Of a stretch of DNA of 25,910 nt, positions 15,119 to 21,715 are shown piece after piece. The stretch is from the NCBI GenBank assembly GCA_046724435.1, contig JBKOWN010000009.1:1-25910 (forward strand), read 5' to 3'. The first letter of the stretch is position 1. Every line of letters begins with the position of its first letter. Both the position numbers and the translations under genes were made by a program. The notes beneath the pieces were generated by a model. That model searched no databases. It was not told the DNA's origin and saw only the letters and a list, made by a program, of their open reading frames with translations. Source of the stretch: JALZAA01 sp046724435. GTDB taxonomy: Bacteria > Actinomycetota > Acidimicrobiia > IMCC26256 > JACDBD01.

Positions 15119-15147
15119 TTGTCGAGTGCAGGGGAGGGGGATACCGT
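15119..15147 (+). promoter_or_regulatory. whiB promoter (TTGTCG-17-TACCGT)
   Basis: A -35 TTGTCG (15119-15124) and a -10 TACCGT (15142-15147) are separated by 17 bases. The predicted start is about 15154, giving a leader of some 26 bases that contains the strong ribosome-binding site. The spacer holds GGGGAGGGGG (15131-15140), which is repeated exactly at 15167-15176. Confidence 0.6.
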
Positions 15148-15179
15148 CGCCGGCACCTGCACGACCGGGGAGGGGGCCG

Positions 15180-15434
15180 GTGGCGGTCCGAATGACAGAA
15201 CGGACCTGGCAGCTGCGCGCGGCCTGCCGCGGTCCCGAGTCGGCGCTGTTCTTCCCTCCGACCACGCCGGAGCGCAAGGACGAGCGCGACCTCCGCGAAG
15301 CCAAGGCCAAGTCGATCTGCCGCGAGTGCCCGGTGCAGGCCGAGTGCCTGGACTACGCGCTCGGCATCCGCGAGCCCCATGGCATTTGGGGCGGCCTGAC
15401 CGAAGCGGAGCGTCGCCTGATCATCGAGGCCTAA
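15180..15434 (+). CDS. WhiB-family Fe-S regulatory protein
   Basis: 84 residues from GTG 15180, which has GGAGG (15169-15173) six bases upstream; ATG 15192 is the alternative. Four Cys (16, 47, 50, 56) in the Cx(30)CxxCx5C pattern bind a [4Fe-4S] cluster. The turn GIWGGLT (69-74) is the family signature. WhiB-like proteins act as redox- or NO-sensing transcription factors, often through sigma-A region 4. The chain ends almost at once after the turn (EAERRLIIEA), without the basic C-terminal tail found in many members. DNA contact may therefore be weak, or the protein may work through its partner only. Which Wbl class it belongs to cannot be settled here. Confidence 0.92.
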   Translation: MAVRMTERTWQLRAACRGPESALFFPPTTPERKDERDLREAKAKSICRECPVQAECLDYALGIREPHGIWGGLTEAERRLIIEA

Positions 15435-15437
15435 CCG

Positions 15438-15449
15438 CCGGCTAGCCGG
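15438..15449. other. 12-base perfect palindrome between convergent whiB and selB
   Basis: CCGGCTAGCCGG is a perfect dyad in the 21-base gap between the two stop codons. Just beyond, CGAGA (15451-15455) and TCTCG (15463-15467) form a second small dyad over the selB stop. It may serve two-way termination, but there is no T-run. Confidence 0.3.
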
Positions 15450-15455
15450 GCGAGA

Positions 15456-17264
15456 TCACGCGTCTCGGGGTGCCGCGGGGCCGGGGATCCGGTCGTCGCC
15501 GCGACGCCGGGTGACGCCCTCCGCGTCGAGCTGCTTGAGGATCGGTAGCACGTACTTGCGGGTCGAGCCGAGGAGATCACGCACGTCGGCCACGGTCACA
15601 GTTCCGCGGTCACGGAGCGCAGCCCGCACCCGCCGGCGCGCCTCGTCGACGGCGCTGGACGCGAACACGATCCCGTCGAGGTCGACGACCGCGCCCTCGC
15701 GCACGAGCGAGCGCACCAACGCCGGATCGGCGCCGGCCGACGCCGGCTCGGGCGGCGAGAACGGCGCCTGCTCGAGGGCGTCGAGGAGCGCACGCGCCTC
15801 GACCGATTCGCCGACCTCAGCGCGACGCGTGGCGTCGCGCACGTAGCCCCGCTCGACGACGAGCTCGCCGTCGTCCGCCAGCGCGGCCCGGAGTCGGTCG
15901 ACGTCGACTCGCATCTCGGAGGCCAAGGTCGCCAGGTCGATCCCGGGTTCGAGCGGTGCGCGCGTGTGGTGGCCCCGCACACGGTCGGCGGCCGCGGTCC
16001 GCAGGGCCGCCACCGTGTCCGGGGCGACGAGCCATCCGCCGACGCGCACCGCGGCGCCCGACCGCACGAGGTCGTCGGAGAGGTCGGCCGCCTCGGTTGC
16101 ACCGAGGCCGGCGCCGGGCCCGAGCGCGTCCACGGCCAGCCACCGGCGCCCGGAGAGGAGCCGTCGCTCCAACGGCAGCGAAAGCGAGGCGGCCGCGTCG
16201 CGGGCGCGCCCGGTCGGGGCGGCGTCCAGCACCTCGGCGCCGCCCACCGTGTCCCGTTCGCCGGGATCGCGCAGCACCAGCCGGTCTCCCGGGGCGAGCG
16301 GCACGCGCTCGTCCAGCCGGATACGCCCGTACCGGCCGGCGGTGTCGAGCACGCGCAGGACCGCCACGTGCTCACCCGATCCCACGTAACACTGCAGCGA
16401 CGCCCGGGCGCGGAAGGTGTTCTCCCCGAGTGGCTCGAGGCCGACGTCGACGACGTCCGTCAGCTGCCACTGGCCGGGTCGGACGACGGCGTCGCCCCGA
16501 CGCACCACGCTGCGCTCGATCCCGGGCCCGGCGAGGTTGAGCGCGACCCGGGTGCCTGGCGCGGCCACGTCCAGCTGGTGGTGCGCGGTCTCGATGGCGC
16601 GTATCCGCGCCCGCCGCGCCCGCGGCCCGACCTCGACCTCGTCGTCGACGCGCAGCGAGCCGCCGGCGAGCGTGCCCGTCACGATGGTCCCCGCGCCCTT
16701 GGCCGCGAACACCCGGTCGACCCAGAGCCGTGGCCGGCCACGGTCGGCGGGCTCGGGCGCGGCCGCGAGCACGGCGTCGAGGCCGGCACGTACGTCGTCG
16801 AGCCCGCGCCCCGACACGGCATCGCACACGACGACCAGCGCATCGCCGAGCACCGACCCGGAGCGACGGTCGTCGAGCTCGAGCCGAGCGAGCTCGAGCG
16901 TGTCTTCGTCTACCAGGTCGGCCTTGGTCAGGCAGACGAGCCCGTGCCGCACACCGAGCAGCTCGATGATGCGCAGGTGCTCCTCGCTCTGCGGCATCCA
17001 ACCCTCGTTGGCGGCGACCACGAGCATGACGACGTCGACCGCGCCCACTCCGGCGAGCATGTTCTTGAGAAAGCGCACATGGCCGGGGACGTCGACGAAG
17101 CCGACCTCCTCCCCGGACGGCAGCGTCGTGAACGCGAATCCCAGGTCGATGGTGAGCCCTCGCTGCTTCTCCTCCGGGAACCGGTCGGGGTCGGTCCCCG
17201 TGAGGGCGAGGACGAGTGTCGACTTTCCGTGGTCGACATGACCGGCGGTGGCGACGGTGCGCAC
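15456..17264 (-). CDS. selB: Selenocysteine-specific translation elongation factor SelB
   Basis: 602 residues, close to the E. coli length. GTPase that carries selenocysteyl-tRNA(Sec) to recoded UGA codons by binding a SECIS hairpin. G1 is GHVDHGKS (8-15), the switch I Thr is in RGLTIDLGF (about 38), G3 is DVPGH (58-62) and G4 is TKAD (113-116; NKxD in most GTPases). Beta-barrel domains II and III follow (about 175-340, including KGAGTIVTGTLAGGSL). The C-terminal part (about 370-602) is a series of winged-helix modules, the last being VTVADVRDLLGSTRKYVLPI then LKQLD, typical of mRNA-binding domain 4. GTG 17264 lies 11 bases after the selA stop, so selA and selB form an operon. Confidence 0.96.
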   Translation of the reverse strand: MRTVATAGHVDHGKSTLVLALTGTDPDRFPEEKQRGLTIDLGFAFTTLPSGEEVGFVDVPGHVRFLKNMLAGVGAVDVVMLVVAANEGWMPQSEEHLRIIELLGVRHGLVCLTKADLVDEDTLELARLELDDRRSGSVLGDALVVVCDAVSGRGLDDVRAGLDAVLAAAPEPADRGRPRLWVDRVFAAKGAGTIVTGTLAGGSLRVDDEVEVGPRARRARIRAIETAHHQLDVAAPGTRVALNLAGPGIERSVVRRGDAVVRPGQWQLTDVVDVGLEPLGENTFRARASLQCYVGSGEHVAVLRVLDTAGRYGRIRLDERVPLAPGDRLVLRDPGERDTVGGAEVLDAAPTGRARDAAASLSLPLERRLLSGRRWLAVDALGPGAGLGATEAADLSDDLVRSGAAVRVGGWLVAPDTVAALRTAAADRVRGHHTRAPLEPGIDLATLASEMRVDVDRLRAALADDGELVVERGYVRDATRRAEVGESVEARALLDALEQAPFSPPEPASAGADPALVRSLVREGAVVDLDGIVFASSAVDEARRRVRAALRDRGTVTVADVRDLLGSTRKYVLPILKQLDAEGVTRRRGDDRIPGPAAPRDA

Positions 17265-17275
17265 GGCGCCGGCGG

Positions 17276-18610
17276 TCAGTTGGACGCGGCGGCGAGGGCG
17301 CGGGCGACGCGCTCGTCCTCTGCGGGATCGACCGTGCGGAGGTCGCAGACGACCTTGTCGTCGGCGATCCGCGCGACGACGTCGTGCTGTCGGAGGCGCG
17401 CCAGCGCCCCGGCGGGCGCCGGCACCTCGATCGCCACGCCGACCGACGGGATCGTCAGCCCCGGCAACGAGCCGCCACCGGCCACGGCCTCGGTCTCGAC
17501 CACCTTGGCGGCCGGAACGGCGGCTGCGATCGTCTCGCCCCGGGCCCGCAGCCCGTCCAGCGGCGCGGTCGCCATCCGCCACAGCGGGATCGTGGTCGCG
17601 TCCCCAGAGAGATAGGAGAAGGCGACCGCCTGGAGCCCGGCGAGGGTGAGCTTGTCGGCCCGCATTGCCCGGGCCAGCGGATGGGCCGCGAGGGTGGCGA
17701 CGAGTGCGGCCCGGCCCACGACGACACCGGCCTGGGGGCCGCCGAGCAGCTTGTCGCCCGAGAACGTGACCAGCCCCGCGTCGGCCTCGACGGCCTGGCG
17801 GATGCCCGGCTCGTCCCGCAGCCATGCCGGCCGGCGCACCAGCCACGGCGTCGTCTCGTCGAGCAGTCCCGACCCGGCGTCGACCATGACCGGCGGGCCG
17901 AGCGCCGTGAGCTCGGCCACGGGTGTCGACTCGACGAACCCGACCATCCGGTAGTTCGACGCATGCACCTTGAGGACGAGGGCGGTGTCGGAGCCGACGG
18001 CGGCGGCGTAGTCCGAGCGGCGGGTGCGGTTGGTGGTGCCCACCTCGATCAGCCGGCACCCGGACTCGGCCATGATCTCTGGCACTCGGAAGCCGCCGCC
18101 GATCTCGACCAGCTCGCCACGCGAGACGACGACCTCGCGGCCGCGGGCCAGCGCCGCCAGCGACAGCAGCACCGCGGCCGCATTGTTGTTCACGACCAGG
18201 CCCGCTTCGGCGCCGCACGCCTGGGCAAGCAGTGCGCCGGCGTGCTCGTTGCGGGACCCCCGCTCGCCGTCGTCCATGTGGTACTCGAGGTTCGAGTAGC
18301 CGCGGCCGATCGCCCGGGCGGCGACCAACGCGTCGTCACCGAGGGGCGCGCGCCCGAGGTTCGTGTGCGCGATGACGCCGGTGGCGTTGATGACGGGCCG
18401 CAAGAGGCGGTCCTGCAGCAGCTGGACGCGACGCCTCGCATCGGCGATCACGTCGTCGCTCGATATGACGCCTTCTTCCTCTGGGAACGACATCTGCTCG
18501 CGCGCGGCCGCGATCGCGTCGCGGGCACACGCGACGAGCAGCTCGTGCGGGAGGCCCGAGAGCGCCGAGAGCACCCGGTCGACGCCGGGCAACGCGCGCC
18601 GTGGGTCCAC
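17276..18610 (-). CDS. selA: L-seryl-tRNA(Sec) selenium transferase SelA
   Basis: 444 residues. PLP enzyme that converts Ser-tRNA(Sec) to Sec-tRNA(Sec) using selenophosphate. The PLP lysine is Lys287 in TFSGDKLLGGPQAG, identical to the family signature. Other landmarks are the N-terminal region LPGVDRVLSALSGLP, VINATGVIAHTNLGRAPLG, NLEYHMDDGERGSRNEHAG and VVNNNAAAVLL. GTG 18610 is preferred: a TACGCT box is six bases upstream and VDPRRALPGVD aligns with family N-termini; the open frame further upstream is not needed. It is followed by selB. selD and the tRNA-Sec gene are not in the window, and no recoded selenoprotein gene was recognised. Confidence 0.96.
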   Translation of the reverse strand: MDPRRALPGVDRVLSALSGLPHELLVACARDAIAAAREQMSFPEEEGVISSDDVIADARRRVQLLQDRLLRPVINATGVIAHTNLGRAPLGDDALVAARAIGRGYSNLEYHMDDGERGSRNEHAGALLAQACGAEAGLVVNNNAAAVLLSLAALARGREVVVSRGELVEIGGGFRVPEIMAESGCRLIEVGTTNRTRRSDYAAAVGSDTALVLKVHASNYRMVGFVESTPVAELTALGPPVMVDAGSGLLDETTPWLVRRPAWLRDEPGIRQAVEADAGLVTFSGDKLLGGPQAGVVVGRAALVATLAAHPLARAMRADKLTLAGLQAVAFSYLSGDATTIPLWRMATAPLDGLRARGETIAAAVPAAKVVETEAVAGGGSLPGLTIPSVGVAIEVPAPAGALARLRQHDVVARIADDKVVCDLRTVDPAEDERVARALAAASN

Positions 18611-18616
18611 GTGGCC

Positions 18617-18622
18617 AGCGTA
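18617..18622 (-). promoter_or_regulatory. Putative -10 box (TACGCT) for selA-selB, leaderless
   Basis: Minus-strand TACGCT is six bases before GTG 18610 with no Shine-Dalgarno sequence between. It is divergent from the TAGACT box at 18669. Confidence 0.5.
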
Positions 18623-18668
18623 ATTCGGTGCCCGTGCGTGGCTCGCGTGGAACTCGCGACTCGCCACG

Positions 18669-18674
18669 TAGACT
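18669..18674 (+). promoter_or_regulatory. Putative -10 box (TAGACT) for the mini-ORF/NUDIX/MBL unit
   Basis: TAGACT is nine bases before a GTG at 18684 that opens an 18-codon ORF. GGAG at 18675-18678 could be a ribosome-binding site if transcription starts further upstream, so leaderless status is less certain here. Confidence 0.45.
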
Positions 18675-18683
18675 GGAGTCGTA

Positions 18684-18740
18684 GTGCGCGACGCTTGTGA
18701 CCCATCGGCTGGGCCTGATTCCGAGGCGTTGCGGTGGTGA
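18684..18740 (+). CDS. 18-codon upstream ORF coupled to the NUDIX gene
   Basis: GTG 18684 opens VRDACDPSAGPDSEALRW and stops with TGA at 18738-18740, overlapping the NUDIX start (GTG 18737, in GTGGTGA). The arrangement copies the mini-ORF before the lipoprotein gene at 9648: a -10 box just ahead, a GTG start, a short peptide and a GTGA junction with the main gene. The peptide contains one Cys and no run of identical codons, so a classic amino-acid attenuator is not evident. Termination-reinitiation control of the downstream gene is the leading reading. Confidence 0.5.
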   Translation: MRDACDPSAGPDSEALRW

Positions 18741-19507
18741 CCCCTCGCGAGGCCGCCACCGTGATGCTCGTCCGTGACGCGCCGCAGCTGGAGGTCTTCA
18801 TGCTGCGGCGCAACGTCGCGGTCGAGTTCATGGGCGGCGCCTCTGTGTTCCCGGGCGGGGCAGTCGATGCCGGCGACCGGGCGCCGGAGCTGCTCGGTCG
18901 CTGCCACGGGCGCGACGACTCCTCCGCCAGCAGCCAGCTCGGCATGCACGCCGGCGGGATGGGGTTCTGGGTCGCCGCCATCCGGGAGGCGTTCGAGGAG
19001 GCCGGGGTGCTGCTCGCCCGCTCGGCCGCCACCAGACGGCCGGTCGACCTCGACGACCTGTCGGTCGCGGCCCGGCTGGAGGCCGCCCGGCGGGCGGTCG
19101 GCGCCGGCCAGCGGGCATTCGTCGAATTCGTCGAGGACGAGGACCTGTTGCTCGATGCCGGGGCTCTCCATCTCTTCTCGCACTGGATCACGCCGGCGGA
19201 ATCACCCCGTCGTTACGACACGTGGTTCTTCGTGGCCGCCGCGCCCGAAGGGCATGCGTACCTGCACGACGACAGCGAAACGGTGGCTTCCGTTTGGATC
19301 CGCCCGACGGACGCGCTGGCCCGCGCCGAGCGCGGCGAGCTCGAGATCATCTTCCCGACGATGCGCAACCTCGAGCAGCTGGGCCGCTTCCCGACCGCCG
19401 GCGCGCTGCTCGAGGCCGTCACCACGTCCGAGCCGCGCGTCGTCGCCGACGCGGGCGGTGCGCGCATCATGCTCCCCGGCGATCCCGGCTACGAGGGGGT
19501 GGCCTGA
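18737..19507 (+). CDS. NUDIX hydrolase (NUDT19/CoA-diphosphatase-like)
   Basis: About 256 residues. The N-terminal strand AATVMLVRDAPQLEVFMLRR leads to GGASVFPGGAVDAGD (33-47), the first part of the Nudix box. The catalytic part AAIREAFEEAGVLL (80-93) supplies the REx2EExG metal-binding residues. An insertion of about 30 residues splits the box, as in NUDT7/NUDT19-type acyl-CoA diphosphatases. The likely reaction is hydrolysis of a nucleoside-diphosphate-linked compound such as CoA or an acyl-CoA, with Mg2+. The start is GTG 18737 or 18734, both in the GTGGTGA junction with the mini-ORF. The stop overlaps the next ATG by one base (TGATG), so it is coupled to the MBL-fold gene. Confidence 0.9.
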   Translation: MTPREAATVMLVRDAPQLEVFMLRRNVAVEFMGGASVFPGGAVDAGDRAPELLGRCHGRDDSSASSQLGMHAGGMGFWVAAIREAFEEAGVLLARSAATRRPVDLDDLSVAARLEAARRAVGAGQRAFVEFVEDEDLLLDAGALHLFSHWITPAESPRRYDTWFFVAAAPEGHAYLHDDSETVASVWIRPTDALARAERGELEIIFPTMRNLEQLGRFPTAGALLEAVTTSEPRVVADAGGARIMLPGDPGYEGVA

Positions 19508-20331
19508 TGCCCGACATGACGCCGGGCGTCCCCAGCGCGCTGTCGCCGCTCGTGCGCCGCATCGTCGCCCCGAACCCGGGCCCGATGACGGGGCCCGGCA
19601 CGAACACGTACCTCGTCGGCATCGACGAGGTCGCCGTGATCGACCCTGGACCCGATACGAAGAAGCACATCGACGCCATCGTCGGTGCGTCGATGCGCGA
19701 GCGCGTCCGCTGGGTGCTCCTCACACACACCCACCCGGACCACGCGCCCGGCACCGAGCGGCTCGTGAAGGCGACCGGCGCCGAGGTCGTCGCGTTCTCG
19801 AAGCGCGACCCGGTCGTCACGCCCGACCGCACCGTCGGTGACGGCGACAGCATCGAGGGCACCGAGTTCGGGCTCGAGGTGGTCTACACGCCTGGTCACG
19901 CGCCCAATCACATCTGCTTCCTGCTCGAGGAGGAGCGTGTCCTGTTCACCGGCGACGTCATCCTCAACGGCACGTTCTCGGTCGTGAACCCTGCTCGGGG
20001 GGGCGACATGGCCCAGTACATGGCGTCGCTCGAGAAGCTCAAGAAGCGCCGGGTGGCGCGCATCGCGCCCGGCCATGGCGACGTCATCGACGAGCCCAAG
20101 CCGAAGATCGACGAGTACCTGAAGCATCGCCGGGCGCGTGAGCGGCAGATCCTCAAGGTGCTGAAGGACGGCCCGCTCCGCGTCTCCGACATCGTCGACC
20201 GCATCTACACCGACACGCCCGCCGAGCTGCAGGAGTGGGCCGGTCGTCAGGTGCACGCCCACCTGCTCAAGCTGAAGGCGGAGGGGAAGGTCGAGGGCGG
20301 CAGCGTGAAGTCGGCCTGGAAGCTCGCGTAG
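19507..20331 (+). CDS. MBL-fold metallo-hydrolase (LACTB2-like)
   Basis: 274 residues. A metallo-beta-lactamase domain (about 16-215) has the zinc motif THTHPDH (H74, H76, D78, H79), with further ligands in TPGHAPNH, FTGDVIL and APGHGDVI. A winged-helix-like C-terminus (about 217-274, RERQILKVLKDGPLRVSDIV) matches LACTB2-type proteins, which in animals are single-strand endoribonucleases. The substrate cannot be assigned from sequence. ATG 19507 overlaps the NUDIX stop, giving a two-gene operon headed by the mini-ORF. The pairing of a NUDT19-like and a LACTB2-like protein recurs in actinobacteria to my knowledge, which suggests a shared but unnamed role. Confidence 0.9.
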   Translation: MPDMTPGVPSALSPLVRRIVAPNPGPMTGPGTNTYLVGIDEVAVIDPGPDTKKHIDAIVGASMRERVRWVLLTHTHPDHAPGTERLVKATGAEVVAFSKRDPVVTPDRTVGDGDSIEGTEFGLEVVYTPGHAPNHICFLLEEERVLFTGDVILNGTFSVVNPARGGDMAQYMASLEKLKKRRVARIAPGHGDVIDEPKPKIDEYLKHRRARERQILKVLKDGPLRVSDIVDRIYTDTPAELQEWAGRQVHAHLLKLKAEGKVEGGSVKSAWKLA

Positions 20332-20341
20332 GGAACTGCCG

Positions 20342-21706
20342 TCAGTCTTCGCGCAAGTCGCTGAGCGCGTCCTCGATCCCGCGGTGGAACGTCGGGTAGG
20401 CGTAGATCATCCACCGCAACCGGTCGACGGGCACCTCAGCGTGGACGGCCAGGGCGATCAACCCGAGGGTCTCCCCGCCGTGCGGACCGACGGACGTCGC
20501 GCCCACGAGCACGCCGCGCCGGCGGTCCTCGACCAGCTTGAAGAAGCCATCGTTGCCGATCTTGTGGATCCATCCCCGTGACGACGTCCGCAAGTCCGCC
20601 ATCCCGACGCGTACGTCGATCCCACGCTCACGGGCTTGGCGCTCGGTGAGACCGGCCGCGCCGACCTCCGGGTCCGTGAACGTGACCCGGGGCAGGGCGC
20701 GGTAGTCGGCGGGCGGCGCGTCGTCCCCGAGGATGTCGGCGGCCGCGATCCGGGCCTGGTACACGGAGATGTGCGTGAAGGGGCCGATGCCGGTGACGTC
20801 GCCGATCGCCCACAGCCGGTCGGCGGCGCGGAGGCGATCGTCGACGGGGACGGCATGCGCGTCGGGGTCCAGGCCGACGCTGGCGACGCCGAGAGGATGC
20901 AGGTCGGTGCGCCGGCCGGTGGCCACGAGCAGGCGCTCGCCTCGCAGCGGCTCGCCCCGATCGAGCCTCACCTCCACTCCCTCCGCGACGCGCGCGACCG
21001 AGCCTGCGTCCACCCCGGTGCGCACATCGATGCCTTCGCGTCCGAAGACCCCGGCGATCAGCTCGCCCGCCTCCGGCTCCTCGGGTGGTAGCAGCCGCTC
21101 CGACCGCTCGACGATCGTCACTTTCGATCCGAATCGGGCGAACACCTGCGCGAGCTCGAGCCCGGCGGCGCCGCCCCCGAGCACGACGAGCGATGCCGGT
21201 ACCTCCGTGGTCTGCACCGCTTCGTGATTCGTCCAGTACTCGACCGTGTCGAGCCCGGCGACGGGCGGGATCGCGGTCCGCGTGCCGGTCGCGAGCACGA
21301 CCCCACGGCGCGCTTCGAACGTGCGGTCGCCGACCTGCACGAGCCCGGGGCCGTCGAGGCGTCCGGTACCACGCACGAACCGCCCACCCTTGGCTTCGAA
21401 GCGCTCGACGGCGACCCGGTCGTCCCAGTTGTCGGTCGCCTCCGTACGGATGCGTGTCGCGACGGGCGCCCAATCGGGATGGACGGTCGCAGTGCCGGCC
21501 AGATGCGGTACCCGCCGTGCCTCGGCGAGCGCGTTCGCAGCCCGCGTCATCATCTTGGTGGGTATGCAGCCCCAATAGGGGCACTCACCGCCGACGAGGT
21601 TCGCCTCGATGCCGACGACGTCCAGCCCGGCATCCACGACGTGCTCCGCGAGCAGCTCGCCGCCGACGCCCATGCCGAGCACGATGACGTCAGCCGTGTC
21701 GATCAC
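20342..21706 (-). CDS. FAD-dependent pyridine nucleotide-disulfide oxidoreductase
   Basis: 454 residues. FAD motif VIVLGMGVGGELLAEHV at the N-terminus. The redox-active pair is in GGECPYWGCIPTKMM (CxxxxC, about 40-54). The NAD(P) motif is VVLGGGAAGLELAQVFARFG, the second FAD motif is LWAIGDVTG, and a dimerisation domain follows from about 330. The C-terminal base that is usually His in HPTxxE is Tyr here (YAYPTFHRGIED), so it is not lipoamide dehydrogenase or glutathione reductase in the strict sense. It belongs to the mixed actinobacterial group with CxYWxC active sites whose substrate is unknown. GTG 21706 is nine bases after the mrp stop, so the two are probably co-transcribed. Confidence 0.9.
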   Translation of the reverse strand: MIDTADVIVLGMGVGGELLAEHVVDAGLDVVGIEANLVGGECPYWGCIPTKMMTRAANALAEARRVPHLAGTATVHPDWAPVATRIRTEATDNWDDRVAVERFEAKGGRFVRGTGRLDGPGLVQVGDRTFEARRGVVLATGTRTAIPPVAGLDTVEYWTNHEAVQTTEVPASLVVLGGGAAGLELAQVFARFGSKVTIVERSERLLPPEEPEAGELIAGVFGREGIDVRTGVDAGSVARVAEGVEVRLDRGEPLRGERLLVATGRRTDLHPLGVASVGLDPDAHAVPVDDRLRAADRLWAIGDVTGIGPFTHISVYQARIAAADILGDDAPPADYRALPRVTFTDPEVGAAGLTERQARERGIDVRVGMADLRTSSRGWIHKIGNDGFFKLVEDRRRGVLVGATSVGPHGGETLGLIALAVHAEVPVDRLRWMIYAYPTFHRGIEDALSDLRED

Positions 21707-21715
21707 GGCTGGGTT

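Noticed and set aside
13575..15380. 601-codon minus-strand frame across the NfeD and whiB genes
   Set aside because: Composition is typical of an antisense shadow (Arg/Asp/Gln/His-rich), and it crosses two real genes and their promoters.
15966..17615. 549-codon + strand frame opposite selB-selA
   Set aside because: Overlaps both Sec genes in antisense and has no recognisable domain.
17265..18218. N-terminal extension of the selB frame to 920 residues
   Set aside because: The extension is a shifted-frame shadow of selA; SelB homology begins exactly at GTG 17264.
18611..18736. Possible tRNA-Sec gene next to selA
   Set aside because: No long acceptor stem, no TCA anticodon loop and no T-arm GTTCAAAT-like motif could be found in the gap.
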